A stretch of 64,000 nucleotides of DNA from Paenibacillus sp. An7 (GCF_009870785.1 NZ_WTWX01000001.1:204055-268054); one strand, 5' to 3'; counted from the first letter of the stretch, positions 8,884-18,168 are shown. Numbers and translations: made by a program. The notes: generated by a model from the sequence alone, not told the origin.

Positions 8884-9906
8884 TTAGATGAGACCGATCT
8901 CATGATCGTCTGCTATATCTTCATGCGTATTTTTAATATATTCTACAATTTCATTCACTTCGGTATAAGCAACACCTACATAGGAATCCGCAGCTCCGTA
9001 GTAGATCGCAATTCTGCCAGTATCCGCATCTTGAAGAGTGGCACAAGGGAAGATAACATTGTTAACGAATCCTCTCTCTTCATACCAAGTCTCCGGAGTA
9101 AGTACGAACGTAGAGGAACGATATTTCACTTTTGAAGGCTCCTCTTTATCAAGGATAACGGCACCCATGCTATATACAAAACCGTTACAAGTACCCGTCA
9201 CACCATGATAGAACATCAGCCAACCTTCAGATGTTTCAATTGGAGCAGGACCGCCGCCAATCTTCACAGATTGCCACCATCCCTGTCCGCCTTTACTCAT
9301 GACGTGACGATGTTTCCCCCAGTATACGAGATCAGGGCTTTCGCTAAGGAAAATATCACCAAATGGAGTATGTCCGCTGTCACTTGGTCTGGATAGCATT
9401 AAGAATTTACCGTCTTTCTTCTTCGGAAACAGAACTCCGTTACGATTGAAAGGTAAGAATGGATTTTCAAGTCTAGTAAACGTTTTGAAGTCTTCTGTTT
9501 TGGCAAATCCCAAAGCAGCACCGTAAAAATCAGTACACCAAATGATATAGTAAGTGTCTTCTACTTTTACTACGCGAGGATCGTAAGCATAATTGGGTCT
9601 ATACGGCTGACCATTAAAATCTGTAAAAAAAATTGCTTCTTCTTCAATCTCCCACTGTAAGCCATCGCTACTTTTTCCCAAATGCAAATGAGGACGTCCG
9701 TTGATTGTTTCGGCACGAAATACCCCCATATAACCATCTTCATAAGGCACAACTGCACTGTTAAAAATTCTAGCAATCCCTTTCACCGGATTACGATCGA
9801 TAATTGGGTTAGCGGAATGTCTCCACACCGGTGTTGTAACCCCTTCTGGTCTGTTCTCCCATGGCATATTCGGCAAAGCTTGTCCAATAATATTTACTTT
9901 TGACAT
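8884..9906 (-). CDS. GH130 beta-1,4-mannooligosaccharide phosphorylase
   Basis: A 340-residue five-bladed beta-propeller enzyme that removes the terminal mannose of manno-oligosaccharides with phosphate, giving mannose 1-phosphate. The signatures are FNSAVVPYEDGYMGVFRAE, YAYDPRVVKVEDTYYI (with the catalytic Asp), the basic stretch FPKKKDGKFLMLSRPSDSG that binds phosphate, and GGGPAPIETSEGWLMFYHG. The short N-terminus and the neighbouring second GH130 of a different subgroup suggest the oligosaccharide-specific subfamily (GH130_2), which is my inference. GAGAGGGGAATT precedes the ATG. It lies 29 bp downstream of the permease gene. Confidence 0.88.
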   Translation of the reverse strand: MSKVNIIGQALPNMPWENRPEGVTTPVWRHSANPIIDRNPVKGIARIFNSAVVPYEDGYMGVFRAETINGRPHLHLGKSSDGLQWEIEEEAIFFTDFNGQPYRPNYAYDPRVVKVEDTYYIIWCTDFYGAALGFAKTEDFKTFTRLENPFLPFNRNGVLFPKKKDGKFLMLSRPSDSGHTPFGDIFLSESPDLVYWGKHRHVMSKGGQGWWQSVKIGGGPAPIETSEGWLMFYHGVTGTCNGFVYSMGAVILDKEEPSKVKYRSSTFVLTPETWYEERGFVNNVIFPCATLQDADTGRIAIYYGAADSYVGVAYTEVNEIVEYIKNTHEDIADDHEIGLI

Positions 9907-9935
9907 TGTGAATTCCCCTCTCCATTATCTGAAAG

Positions 9936-10769
9936 TTATTTAACTGAACCGTTTGTTAAACCATTGTAAATATACTTTTGAAGGCTCATGAAAATAATAA
10001 GTGTAGGAATAATCGCTATCATAATCCCCGCACTGATGACTTCCCATTGGGAACCATAAGGACCCTTAAATTTAAACAATGCGGTTGATATCACTTGTAA
10101 ATCTGTCTTCGGCATATACAGGAAAGGTGTATAGAAGTCATTATAAATATTGACACCCTTTACAATAATGACAGTGACGATCGCCGGCATAAGTAATGGC
10201 AGAATAATTCTCCAATAAATTGTAAAGTACGATGCACCATCTAGCATCGCCGACTCATCTAGTGCCAGTGAAATCGTATCTAGGAATTGTAAGAAAATAT
10301 ATACCGCAATGATATCCGTCCCGAGATACAGAACAATCGCCGCCCATCTTGTATTCATCAGATCAAGAGCATTAATAATCTGGAAAGTGGCGACCTGTGT
10401 AGTTACACTCGGAATCAGTGTGGCAAGCAGGAAAGCACCCATAAGCAGTTTTTTGCCTCTAAATTTAAACCGGCTAAGGATAAAAGCAATCATAGAACCT
10501 GTTAAGGTAGCACCCACAATGGAGATAATTAAAATGATAAACGTGTTCATAAATCCGATAAGCATATTCCCATCAATAAAAGCAGTTACATAGTTACTTA
10601 TGTTTGTAAAGTCTGCCGGTGGTGTAATCGGACTTGTTGTTGCATACTCTTCTTTGGTTTTGAATGAAGCAAAAAACACAACAAGAATCGGTACAATAGC
10701 GACAAGAGAACCCACGATTAGTGATATATATTTAATAGCCGACGCTACTGATTTCTTAAGGGTAAACAT
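9936..10769 (-). CDS. Carbohydrate ABC transporter permease, MalG type
   Basis: A 277-residue inner-membrane permease with six predicted helices. The EAA loop that contacts the ATPase is ESAMLDGASYFTIYWRIILPLLMPA. The C-terminus ending LQKYIYNGLTNGSVK is typical of MalG-like sugar permeases. Its ATG overlaps the stop of the upstream permease by one base (TGATG), with AAGGAGG inside the end of that gene, so the two are translationally coupled. No ATPase gene is present in the operon; a shared MsmX-type ATPase encoded elsewhere is the usual solution in Bacillota. The neighbours indicate manno-oligosaccharides as cargo. Confidence 0.9.
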   Translation of the reverse strand: MFTLKKSVASAIKYISLIVGSLVAIVPILVVFFASFKTKEEYATTSPITPPADFTNISNYVTAFIDGNMLIGFMNTFIILIISIVGATLTGSMIAFILSRFKFRGKKLLMGAFLLATLIPSVTTQVATFQIINALDLMNTRWAAIVLYLGTDIIAVYIFLQFLDTISLALDESAMLDGASYFTIYWRIILPLLMPAIVTVIIVKGVNIYNDFYTPFLYMPKTDLQVISTALFKFKGPYGSQWEVISAGIMIAIIPTLIIFMSLQKYIYNGLTNGSVK

Positions 10770-11650
10770 CAGTTATCCTCCTTAATGACAAGGCGCTGCA
10801 GCAAGGTAACAATGATGACGATAAATAAGAGCACCACTGCCATCGCTGAAGCAAGACCAAACTTCCCGTATTTGAACGCCATATCAATGGTCTGTATAAC
10901 AAACGTTTTACTGCCATTTGCTCCATCAACCATAATGTAAGGAATGTCAAAAGCACTGATTGCGCCGCTAATTGCAAGAATCAGATTCAGTTGAACGATT
11001 CGTTTGATACTTGGGATAATAATATGTTTGAATTGATGCCATTTGTTCGCACCATCAATATCCGCCGCTTCATAAATATCTTTATCAATCGAGGAAATAG
11101 CCCCGAGAAAGATAATGAAGTTAAATCCCATGTATCTCCATACAGAAGCACTTGCAAGTGAAATGTTAATCACGTCTGGGTTACCAAGCCAAAGCGTAAT
11201 ATACTTACCAAGTCCCAGCGCATTCAGTAATGTATCAAAGGTTCCATCTGGTCTAAAGAAGAATAAAAATATAAAACCAATAGCAACCCCATTCAGCATA
11301 TAAGGGAAAAATAAAACCCCTTTAAAAAAGTTCTTAAACCGTACTTTAAAACTTAAGATGGTTGCAAAGTAAAGAGCTAGACCCATTTGGAAAAAGGTGG
11401 CTACAAAGTAATATAAACTTACTTTAAACACAGCAAAATATTCAGGATTCGTAAAAATGTTGATATAGTTTTTAAACCCTACATATTCCATGTTTTTGCT
11501 GTAACCATTCCAGCTCGTAAAACTGTATTTGAACATATTCACTACAGGCAGGTAAGCAAATGTAACTAATAGAATAATCGGGATGAACGAGAACGCCAGT
11601 ATAATTAATTTTCTCTGATTGGCGTAACTCAAATTAGATAATTTAAACAT
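10769..11650 (-). CDS. Carbohydrate ABC transporter permease, MalF type
   Basis: A 293-residue permease with six predicted helices, the partner of the MalG-type permease. The EAA loop reads YEAADIDGANKWHQFKHIIIPS, and the N-terminal helix region LAFSFIPIILLVTFAYLPVVNMF matches the short MalF-like sugar permeases. GGAGGTATGGC precedes the ATG. It is separated from the solute-binding-protein gene by 89 bp that contain a perfect 14-bp stem-loop, which may set a lower level for the permeases than for the binding protein. Confidence 0.9.
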   Translation of the reverse strand: MFKLSNLSYANQRKLIILAFSFIPIILLVTFAYLPVVNMFKYSFTSWNGYSKNMEYVGFKNYINIFTNPEYFAVFKVSLYYFVATFFQMGLALYFATILSFKVRFKNFFKGVLFFPYMLNGVAIGFIFLFFFRPDGTFDTLLNALGLGKYITLWLGNPDVINISLASASVWRYMGFNFIIFLGAISSIDKDIYEAADIDGANKWHQFKHIIIPSIKRIVQLNLILAISGAISAFDIPYIMVDGANGSKTFVIQTIDMAFKYGKFGLASAMAVVLLFIVIIVTLLQRLVIKEDN

Positions 11651-11685
11651 GCCATACCTCCACTTATCCAGCCGTTTTATGAAAT

Positions 11686-11725
11686 TTCAGAAGATCATCG
11701 GCATGGTCCTGGATGATCTTCTGAA
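11686..11725 (-). other. Intercistronic stem-loop between solute-binding-protein and permease genes
   Basis: TTCAGAAGATCATC (11686-11699) and GATGATCTTCTGAA (11712-11725) are perfectly complementary with a 12-nt loop. No U-tract follows on the minus strand, so this is not a simple terminator. In binding-protein transporters such structures often protect the upstream mRNA or partly stop transcription. Confidence 0.8.
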
Positions 11726-11739
11726 CCTTTCACTATTCT

Positions 11740-13053
11740 CTATTCGGCTACTGTTTTACGAGCCTCAACCCATGCATCATTCAGGTCTTTCATTATGTCA
11801 TCATAAGATTCTTTCCGGTTACCAAGCGCAGCTTCAATAATTCTTTTCTTAAAGTCAGGCTGCCAGAGACCCACTTCCGCTTCTTTATCAATCTTATCTA
11901 CTAAACCTTCTTGTCCTTCTTTGGAAGCGGTAATGGTTTTAAACTCAACACCTTGATCCCCGTACTCTTTCAAAATTTCAGGAAGTTCCGCACCAACCAC
12001 TGCACTGATGCTGCCTGCTTGTTCTACTGCATAGTTAGAATCATGTATGAAAAAATCCACCCATGCCTTTGCAGCCGCTTTATTCTTACTATTTACGTTA
12101 ATGGCAAGGTTGTAATCGGCACCAAGCGGTACAATTACGTTGTCTGCATTAGTAGGGAATGGCATAAATCCAATATCATCTGGATTGGTTGCCGAAGCTT
12201 TAATTTGGTCAATTGCCCAAGATCCAAGAACCATCGTCGCTATTTTCCCTTGTCCTAACTCTGCTTTTGAACTTTCCCAATCGGTTGTCGTCGGGTCACG
12301 TTCAATCAAACCTTCTTTAGCCGCATCAAACATAATTTTATAAAGATCGTAGTGCGGCTGACCTGCTACAAAGTTATCATCACTGTTCGGCTGTGTAACG
12401 TTTACATAATCAACATCGCCAGCTACCGTCGTTAGATCAGATTCCCACTGTGTCAGCGGCCAACCTGCGGCATAGTTGGTGTATAAAGGTGTAGCATCTG
12501 TGTTTGCTTTTACACTTCTAAGAACTTCCATGAACTGATCAATCGTTTGCGGGATTTCCGTTACACCAGCATCTTTAAACACTTGCTTGTTGTAGATGAC
12601 ACCGGAGTATGTAATCGCAACTGGAATTCCGTAGATTGTATTGTCTACCATTCGTTCTTCAATACCTGTGTACTTGGTTTTCATCTCATCATAGCTTCCT
12701 AGCGGTTCAAAGAAACTGGGAAGGTCTGCAACCGGAACACTCGTTGGGATCAAAAGAACATCACCATATTCATCCGTGTTCATCCGAATTTTAATTTGAC
12801 CTTCATAATCAGAAAGTGCTTCAAAATTTACTTTTACATCTGGATACTTTTCATTAAATTTCTTGGCATAATCTTGGAATACCGTATCAACAATATCTGT
12901 TCTCTGCGTGATCACGGTAATTTCTCCTTTAATTGCCCCATCATCGTCTGAAGCACTTGAATCTCCTCCATTAGAAGAACATGCTGCCAAGATGGAGATA
13001 ATGAGAAATACAGATAAAAACTTAAATAACCCTTTTTTATTACTCACTTTCAT
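11740..13053 (-). CDS. Extracellular solute-binding lipoprotein of the mannan ABC importer
   Basis: A family 1 sugar-binding protein of about 437 residues, anchored outside the membrane. The N-terminus has a lipoprotein signal with lipobox ILAAC-S, followed by a Ser/Gly/Asp-rich linker. Conserved binding-protein landmarks include the YAKKFNEKYPDVKV motif, GIPVAITYSGVIYNKQVF and GQGKIATMVLGSWAIDQIK. The ATG at 13053 is preferred over the TTG four codons upstream, which lies in the AAAGGGG ribosome binding site; a GTG two codons downstream is also possible. It is the first gene of the operon and is followed by two permeases, so it should capture manno-oligosaccharides. Confidence 0.9.
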   Translation of the reverse strand: MKVSNKKGLFKFLSVFLIISILAACSSNGGDSSASDDDGAIKGEITVITQRTDIVDTVFQDYAKKFNEKYPDVKVNFEALSDYEGQIKIRMNTDEYGDVLLIPTSVPVADLPSFFEPLGSYDEMKTKYTGIEERMVDNTIYGIPVAITYSGVIYNKQVFKDAGVTEIPQTIDQFMEVLRSVKANTDATPLYTNYAAGWPLTQWESDLTTVAGDVDYVNVTQPNSDDNFVAGQPHYDLYKIMFDAAKEGLIERDPTTTDWESSKAELGQGKIATMVLGSWAIDQIKASATNPDDIGFMPFPTNADNVIVPLGADYNLAINVNSKNKAAAKAWVDFFIHDSNYAVEQAGSISAVVGAELPEILKEYGDQGVEFKTITASKEGQEGLVDKIDKEAEVGLWQPDFKKRIIEAALGNRKESYDDIMKDLNDAWVEARKTVAE

Positions 13054-13080
13054 AACCCCTTTCAAGTGTTTTTAAGTTAA

Positions 13081-13092
13081 CGATTAAGTTAC
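13081..13092 (-). promoter_or_regulatory. Candidate operator of the mannan regulator (copy B)
   Basis: CGATTAAGTTAC, a 12-bp match to copy A at 7738-7749. It is 6 bp downstream of the -10 box of the binding-protein promoter, where a repressor would block the start site. Confidence 0.5.
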
Positions 13093-13098
13093 AAACAA

Positions 13099-13126
13099 AG
13101 TTTATATTGATAACGCTTCCAGTCAA
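13099..13126 (-). promoter_or_regulatory. Promoter of the mannan ABC transporter operon
   Basis: On the minus strand TTGACT (13121-13126), 16-bp spacer, TAAACT (13099-13104). A cre-like site fills the spacer and the shared motif follows. Confidence 0.5.
13108..13121 (+). promoter_or_regulatory. CcpA cre-like site at the mannan operon promoter
   Basis: TGATAACGCTTCCA fits the cre consensus at 13 of 14 positions and lies between the -35 and -10 of the transporter promoter. Confidence 0.55.
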
Positions 13127-13184
13127 CCTTTATTTTTATTACTGTTCTCCTTTTCTTTTATAGAGATCTGTTTCCGTTAAATCA

Positions 13185-13213
13185 TTGACAAGCATTAAAA
13201 AGAAATTTAATAT
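13185..13213 (+). promoter_or_regulatory. Promoter of the epimerase/GH130 operon
   Basis: Consensus TTGACA (13185-13190), 17-bp spacer, TAATAT (13208-13213), 55 bp before the epimerase start codon. Confidence 0.75.
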
Positions 13214-13215
13214 TT

Positions 13216-13237
13216 GATTAAGTTATCGTTTACTTAA
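13216..13237 (+). promoter_or_regulatory. Candidate operator of the mannan regulator (copy C)
   Basis: GATTAAGTTA (13216-13225) is shared with copies A and B. It overlaps the imperfect palindrome TTAAGTTATCGTTTACTTAA (13218-13237), which has a central CG as is usual for LacI-family sites. It directly follows the -10 box. Confidence 0.55.
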
Positions 13238-13268
13238 ATAGATTTCATTTTAGAGAGGTTGTGACTTT

Positions 13269-14453
13269 TTGGTCGAATCTTTGAACACCTTAACTGCCGA
13301 GATTCAAGAGGAATGGGTATCTCATATACTTCCTTTCTGGGCAAACATGAAGGATGAGGAACAAGGAGGGTATTACGGAGAGCTGGATTACAGCTTGAAG
13401 TTAGACAAAAAAGCGGCAAAAGGCGGAATCGCGAATTCAAGAATTCTTTGGTCTTTTTCAGCTGCATATCGTTACATAAACTCTGAGTCCTATGCTGAGC
13501 ATGCCCATCACTCCTTCCGTTTCCTGAAAGAGAATCTTCTTGATCCTGAATTCGGCGGTGTATATTGGTCTGTTGATTATGAGGGTAATCCCCTCGATAC
13601 GCGTAAACATATCTATAATCAGGCTTTTGCTGTGTACAGTTTAAGTGAGTATTATCGGGCATTAAACAATGTAGAAGCTTTAGAACTGGCAAAGTCTCTA
13701 TTTTTCCTTATTGAAGATAAAGGTTATAAACCCGAGACGAATGCTTATAAGGAAGAATTTAATCGCACATGGCAGGAACAACCTAACGAGATGTTAAGTG
13801 AAAATGATGTCATCGCAAGCATAACGATGAATACTCACATTCATATCTTGGAAGCGTATACTACGCTTTATCGTGTATGGCCAGACAGCAGAGTTCGAAC
13901 TGCGCTTGAAAATTTGCTCCATATTCTTCATGATCGGATGTTTGACGTAAAGACAGGCAGACTCCATGTTTTCTTTGATCAGAACTGGAATTCTCTGCTT
14001 GACCTCACTTCTTACGGTCATGATATTGAAGCAAGCTGGCTTATCGATGACGCGATGAAAGTTATTGGTTCCGATCATCCCGATCACCAAAAAATGATAC
14101 TTGATTTGGCTTATTCCGTTGCAAAAAGTGCCATTCAAAGCGATGGCTCCCTTGCTAATGAACGGGAAGAAGACCATTTAGATACGAAACGAATATGGTG
14201 GGTGCAGGCTGAAGCGATGGTAGGATTCTATAACGCATATCAGCGTACGAATGCCCCATTATTTATGAAGCTGGTAACAAACCTATGGGAATATACAAAA
14301 AATCATATTATCGACTCAAGACTAGGAAGCGAATGGGTGTGGGCAGTTAAGGAAGATGGCAGCCATGATCAGCGTGAAATCGCTGGAGCTTGGAAGTGTC
14401 CCTATCATAACAGCCGTTTTTGTATAGAGATGATTGAGAGGATGAGTGAGTAA
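13269..14453 (+). CDS. AGE-family 2-epimerase (cellobiose/mannobiose 2-epimerase)
   Basis: A 394-residue (alpha/alpha)6-barrel enzyme that should convert the reducing-end mannose of mannobiose into glucose, giving 4-O-beta-mannosyl-glucose for the next enzyme. Family landmarks are [66 protein letters not shown] and the C-terminal [17 protein letters not shown], which together hold the catalytic and ring-stacking His/Trp residues. The start is a TTG with GAGAGG 10 bp upstream; no ATG or GTG in frame fits. Its TAA overlaps the ATG of the next gene by one base. Cellobiose epimerase and mannobiose epimerase are the same fold; the mannan context decides the call. Confidence 0.88.
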   Translation: MVESLNTLTAEIQEEWVSHILPFWANMKDEEQGGYYGELDYSLKLDKKAAKGGIANSRILWSFSAAYRYINSESYAEHAHHSFRFLKENLLDPEFGGVYWSVDYEGNPLDTRKHIYNQAFAVYSLSEYYRALNNVEALELAKSLFFLIEDKGYKPETNAYKEEFNRTWQEQPNEMLSENDVIASITMNTHIHILEAYTTLYRVWPDSRVRTALENLLHILHDRMFDVKTGRLHVFFDQNWNSLLDLTSYGHDIEASWLIDDAMKVIGSDHPDHQKMILDLAYSVAKSAIQSDGSLANEREEDHLDTKRIWWVQAEAMVGFYNAYQRTNAPLFMKLVTNLWEYTKNHIIDSRLGSEWVWAVKEDGSHDQREIAGAWKCPYHNSRFCIEMIERMSE

Positions 14454-15634
14454 TGGTACACAAAAAATATGGTGAACTGCTTGCTAAACAAGAGGAATTG
14501 CTGAATAAACCAAATAAAGTGAACGAACAATTTTATAATGGAATCTACGATCGCTATGAAAATCCTGTTCTTACACGGCATCATGTTCCTCTGCACTGGA
14601 GATTTGATCTGGACGAAGAACAAAATCCTTACTTTATGGAAAGACTCGGGATTAATGCTACATTGAATCCAGGGGCCATTTACCATGATGGAAAATACGT
14701 ACTCGTATCACGCACCGAAGGTCTGGACCGTAAATCTATTTTTGCTTCAGCGGAAAGCGATAACGGTATCGATCATTTTCGTTTTGTAGGAGAACCTTTA
14801 GTGTGGGAAGACATTGATGAGAATGAGACCAATATGTATGACATGAGACTCGTGAAACATGAAGATGGATGGATTTACGGCATTTACTGTTCCGAACAAA
14901 AAGATCCAGATGCAGCACCTTTTGATACATCTAGCGCAGTTGCACAAGCTGGATTCGTACGTACTCAAGATCTGAAGACATGGACAAGACTTCCGAATAT
15001 TAAGACAAATTCACCGCAGCAGCGTAATGTTGTTCTTCACCCTGAATTCGTTGATGGAAAATACGCGTTTTATACTCGTCCTCAGGACGGATTTATATCT
15101 ACAGGATCAGGAGGCGGAATTGCCTTTGGTTACTGTGAAGACATTTTAAACCCTGTAATTGATGAAGAATTTATAATTGACGAACGTCAGTATCACACCG
15201 TGTATGAAGTGAAAAATGGACAAGGTCCTGCACCGATTAAAACAGATCGTGGCTGGATTCATATTGCTCATGGTGTAAGAAACACAGCAGCCGGACTGCG
15301 CTATGTGCTCTATACATTTGCGACTAGTCTTTCGGATCCTACCGAAATCATCGCGAAACCAGGTGGTCATTTCCTTGCTCCTTATGATGATGAGAGAGTC
15401 GGTGATGTATCTAATGTTGTATTTTGTAACGGAGCGGTTGTTAATGATCAGAAAGAAGTATTCATTTACTATGCATCCAGCGATACGCGTATCCATGTGG
15501 CTACAACAACCATTGATAAATTAGTTGATTATACATTTAATACACCTGCTGACACTTTCCGTTCCCTTGGATCCGCAGCACAGCGTGCACAACTAATTAA
15601 GAAGAATGAGTCCTTATTAAAAATAACGAAGTAA
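14453..15634 (+). CDS. GH130 4-O-beta-D-mannosyl-D-glucose phosphorylase
   Basis: A 393-residue GH130 phosphorylase that splits mannosyl-glucose with phosphate into mannose 1-phosphate and glucose. Landmarks: [40 protein letters not shown] (catalytic Asp), [39 protein letters not shown] and [20 protein letters not shown]. The longer N-terminus and the [11 protein letters not shown] insert separate it from the GH130 gene at 8884 and match the mannosylglucose-phosphorylase subgroup (GH130_1). It starts inside the stop codon of the epimerase gene, so the two consecutive pathway enzymes are translationally coupled. No clear terminator follows; transcription may run into the LacI gene. Confidence 0.88.
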   Translation: MVHKKYGELLAKQEELLNKPNKVNEQFYNGIYDRYENPVLTRHHVPLHWRFDLDEEQNPYFMERLGINATLNPGAIYHDGKYVLVSRTEGLDRKSIFASAESDNGIDHFRFVGEPLVWEDIDENETNMYDMRLVKHEDGWIYGIYCSEQKDPDAAPFDTSSAVAQAGFVRTQDLKTWTRLPNIKTNSPQQRNVVLHPEFVDGKYAFYTRPQDGFISTGSGGGIAFGYCEDILNPVIDEEFIIDERQYHTVYEVKNGQGPAPIKTDRGWIHIAHGVRNTAAGLRYVLYTFATSLSDPTEIIAKPGGHFLAPYDDERVGDVSNVVFCNGAVVNDQKEVFIYYASSDTRIHVATTTIDKLVDYTFNTPADTFRSLGSAAQRAQLIKKNESLLKITK

Positions 15635-15782
15635 ATTCGCTTTGTCGCTGCATTAATTCATTCATCTTCTTTATTCGTTTCCCAGAAGAAGGTATACTTA
15701 ACATGCATATAACGAATTAATTTTACATCATTAGTTTACTTCATATTTAATCAACAGCCGTGGGAATAAAGGAGATGATGTG

Positions 15783-16808
15783 ATGAATAAAAACATCACT
15801 ATGCGTGACATAGCGAACCAGCTTGGCGTGAGTAGTGTAACCGTGTCGAAAGCACTTAATGATAAAGAAGGCGTAAGTGAAGAGCTAAAGGAACGGATTA
15901 AACAACTGGCAAGTGAACTTGGATACCGAGTGAATATGGCAGCTAAAACGATGCGCGAAGGATTAACCTATAACATTGGGGTCATTATTCCTGAAAGATT
16001 CACAGGTCCTGATCAATCCTTCTATCTACGTGTCTACCAAGAAATATCGAAGTCTCTAGAAGCCACTGGTTATTATGGGATTTTGCACATCCTTAGCAGT
16101 TCGGATGAAGAAGGCCTCCTTCTTCCTAGGATTTACTATGACCGTAAAGTAGATGGTTTTATCGTACTAGGTCAGATTAATAAGCCTTATATTGAAGTGA
16201 TTGAGAACATTGAACAGCCAAAACTGTTTCTGGATTTTTATGACGAACACTCAAGTATCGATTCTGTTGTCACAGATAATTTCTATGGTGCCTATGAACT
16301 TACAAATTATTTAATCCAGCAAGGACATCGGGAGATTGCGTATGTGGGTAACCTTTACTCCACAAGCAGTATTCAGGATCGTTTCTTAGGGTATTACAAG
16401 TCACTGCTTGAACATCACATACATTTAGAACCCAAGTGGATTATCAATGATCGGGACGAACATGGAACCTACATCGACATTGAGCTCCCTTCCCCGCTTC
16501 CAACTGCATTTGTATGTAACTGTGACCAAGTCGCATACTCCATAGTACAGAAGCTCAAGCTGATGGGCCACCGGGTACCAGAAGATTGCTCTGTCGTTGG
16601 TTTTGATAACGATATTTATGCCACGCTTACGGAGCCTCATCTAACGACCATTGATGTAAACATCAATCAAATGGCTCAAACTGCTGTTCAGTCTCTTCTG
16701 CGTCAAATCAATCATCCCGATGTTCGTTTTGGCAGACTGGTTGTAAAAGGTGAAATCATCTACAGAGATTCCGTAAAGCCTTTGAATTCGGCAGTTGCGC
16801 CTGAATAA
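15783..16808 (+). CDS. LacI-family transcription regulator of the mannan locus
   Basis: A repressor-type regulator of about 341 residues. The helix-turn-helix (ITMRDIANQLGVSSVTVSKALN) and the hinge helix region precede a periplasmic-binding-protein-like sugar-sensing domain ending in the usual DVNINQMAQTAVQSLL segment. The ATG at 15783 is chosen over the GTG at 15780 because GGAG (15771-15774) is 8 bp from it. It follows the epimerase/GH130 genes and is the only regulator in the locus, so it probably senses a mannose disaccharide and binds the GATTAAGTTA-containing sites at 7738, 13081 and 13216. A weaker half-site, GTTTACTT, lies at 15734 upstream of its own start. Confidence 0.88.
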   Translation: MNKNITMRDIANQLGVSSVTVSKALNDKEGVSEELKERIKQLASELGYRVNMAAKTMREGLTYNIGVIIPERFTGPDQSFYLRVYQEISKSLEATGYYGILHILSSSDEEGLLLPRIYYDRKVDGFIVLGQINKPYIEVIENIEQPKLFLDFYDEHSSIDSVVTDNFYGAYELTNYLIQQGHREIAYVGNLYSTSSIQDRFLGYYKSLLEHHIHLEPKWIINDRDEHGTYIDIELPSPLPTAFVCNCDQVAYSIVQKLKLMGHRVPEDCSVVGFDNDIYATLTEPHLTTIDVNINQMAQTAVQSLLRQINHPDVRFGRLVVKGEIIYRDSVKPLNSAVAPE

Positions 16809-16820
16809 CAAGAAAATACA

Positions 16821-16858
16821 AAAAGGATGCAAAGTATCATAGCTCTGCATCCTTTTTT
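16821..16858. terminator. Bidirectional terminator after the LacI gene
   Basis: AAGGATGCA (16823-16831) pairs with TGCATCCTT (16846-16854), with TTTTTT to the right and AAAA to the left; it also serves the convergent beta-propeller gene. Confidence 0.9.
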
Positions 16859-16916
16859 GATTTTATTAATCCCTTTATTTCGTATTTTTTCTGCATCATG
16901 CGAGAATTTTTTCTTG

Positions 16917-18149
16917 TTAGGTTCCATAATAAATATCCATTTTCCCTGTTGGAAGAGTGGTCGCATTCCATACAGCAGCCAGGTTATCAGGAGCAATCGT
17001 TGCCGCCGTAATATAATCACCTATAAGTTCTGTAGGGATCGGTGATAATCCATTTGGATTAAATGAGGTCGTTGTAACACGCCGGTTCGCAAAGGAAGCC
17101 CCCCCGTCAAATGATTCAGCAACAAACACATCCAGAAGAAATCCGTCAATCCGGTTCGTATAGTAAATCACACGTATGGTTCCTGTATAAGGCGATACGG
17201 TAATAGAAGGGCTGAAGTTTTGTGAACCTGCAGGTGCTCCTGTAATACTAACCGGCGCCGTCCAAAGAAGACCATCGGGAGATTTACAACACAGAATATC
17301 GGTATAACCATTTCTTGCATCATTCCATACGCTATATACACTACCGCTATATGGACCATTGGAGATATCTGCACCTAAACTTAAGTTGGTCTGAACACGA
17401 AAGTTATAATTAGGTACAGGTAGTGGAGAAGGGGCTTTAACTACAGTAGATATGAAGGTAGACTGTCTTTGTACCGGTGGTTGATAGGTGACTCCTCCAT
17501 CATATGAAATTCGTAAAAAAGCAAGTGGATTAATCGGACCTGTTATTATAAAACCCGCATAGACTTGCCCTGAAAAACCGATCGCAAGTGCGGCACGATC
17601 GTGAAAGCCTCGAGGATCTGAGATACGATCTGGTTCTTCCCAGTTCAGCCCTTGGTCTAAGGAGCGCCGTACAAAGATAGCTGATGCAGAGGAGGACAAT
17701 GGTGTATACCCGACATAAGCATTTCCACGGTATGGACTACCAGGTGATCGATCTACTGATATAAATGGTTCATCATTGTGTACTATCGTTCCGTAGCCAC
17801 GCTTAACAAAGACAGGCGGTGACCATGTTTCACCGTCATCAAAAGAGGTGTAGCTGATGATTGTACCGTCATTCAAATCATTAAAAACATGTACCGTAAC
17901 TATGAATGTTTGAGGAAATGTATAATCTATGGTAGGTGCTTCTGCTCCTGCATATCCTGCAGGCTGGGGAAGAATCTCAGTGGACCATGTTAATCCACCG
18001 TCTATTGATCGATAGAAACCGGTTCCTGTAGGTCCCGAACTTGTGTCTACGGCCACCACGCATAAGACATTCGGAGTTAAAGTGTTTACTGCAATGGAAG
18101 GCTCGAACTGCGTACCGCCAAGTCCCGCAGTAATATTAACCACTGGCAT
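16917..18149 (-). CDS. BNR/sialidase-like beta-propeller protein, function unknown
   Basis: A protein of about 410 residues made of repeats with the Asp-box (BNR) motif S-x-D-x-G-x-T-W: SIDGGLTWS, SFDDGETWS, SLDQGLNWE, SYDGGVTYQ, SPDGLLWTA and SFDGGASFA are visible at roughly even spacing. This predicts a six-bladed sialidase-type propeller. The catalytic Arg triad and Tyr/Glu pair of real sialidases are not evident, and there is no signal peptide, so enzymatic activity is doubtful. The ATG at 18149 is supported by GGGAGGGTG and avoids overlap with the small gene upstream (20 bp apart), with which it likely forms an operon. A spore- or surface-associated role is possible but not shown. Confidence 0.7.
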   Translation of the reverse strand: MPVVNITAGLGGTQFEPSIAVNTLTPNVLCVVAVDTSSGPTGTGFYRSIDGGLTWSTEILPQPAGYAGAEAPTIDYTFPQTFIVTVHVFNDLNDGTIISYTSFDDGETWSPPVFVKRGYGTIVHNDEPFISVDRSPGSPYRGNAYVGYTPLSSSASAIFVRRSLDQGLNWEEPDRISDPRGFHDRAALAIGFSGQVYAGFIITGPINPLAFLRISYDGGVTYQPPVQRQSTFISTVVKAPSPLPVPNYNFRVQTNLSLGADISNGPYSGSVYSVWNDARNGYTDILCCKSPDGLLWTAPVSITGAPAGSQNFSPSITVSPYTGTIRVIYYTNRIDGFLLDVFVAESFDGGASFANRRVTTTSFNPNGLSPIPTELIGDYITAATIAPDNLAAVWNATTLPTGKMDIYYGT

Positions 18150-18168
18150 TTGCTCACCCTCCCTTTTA

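Noticed and set aside
8746..9135. 129-codon open frame on the plus strand opposite GH113/GH130
   Set aside because: No ribosome binding site, composition of an antisense frame, and it overlaps two well-supported enzymes on the minus strand.
13234..13692. 152-codon open frame on the minus strand opposite the epimerase
   Set aside because: It covers the divergent promoter and the epimerase start; no homology or ribosome binding site was seen.
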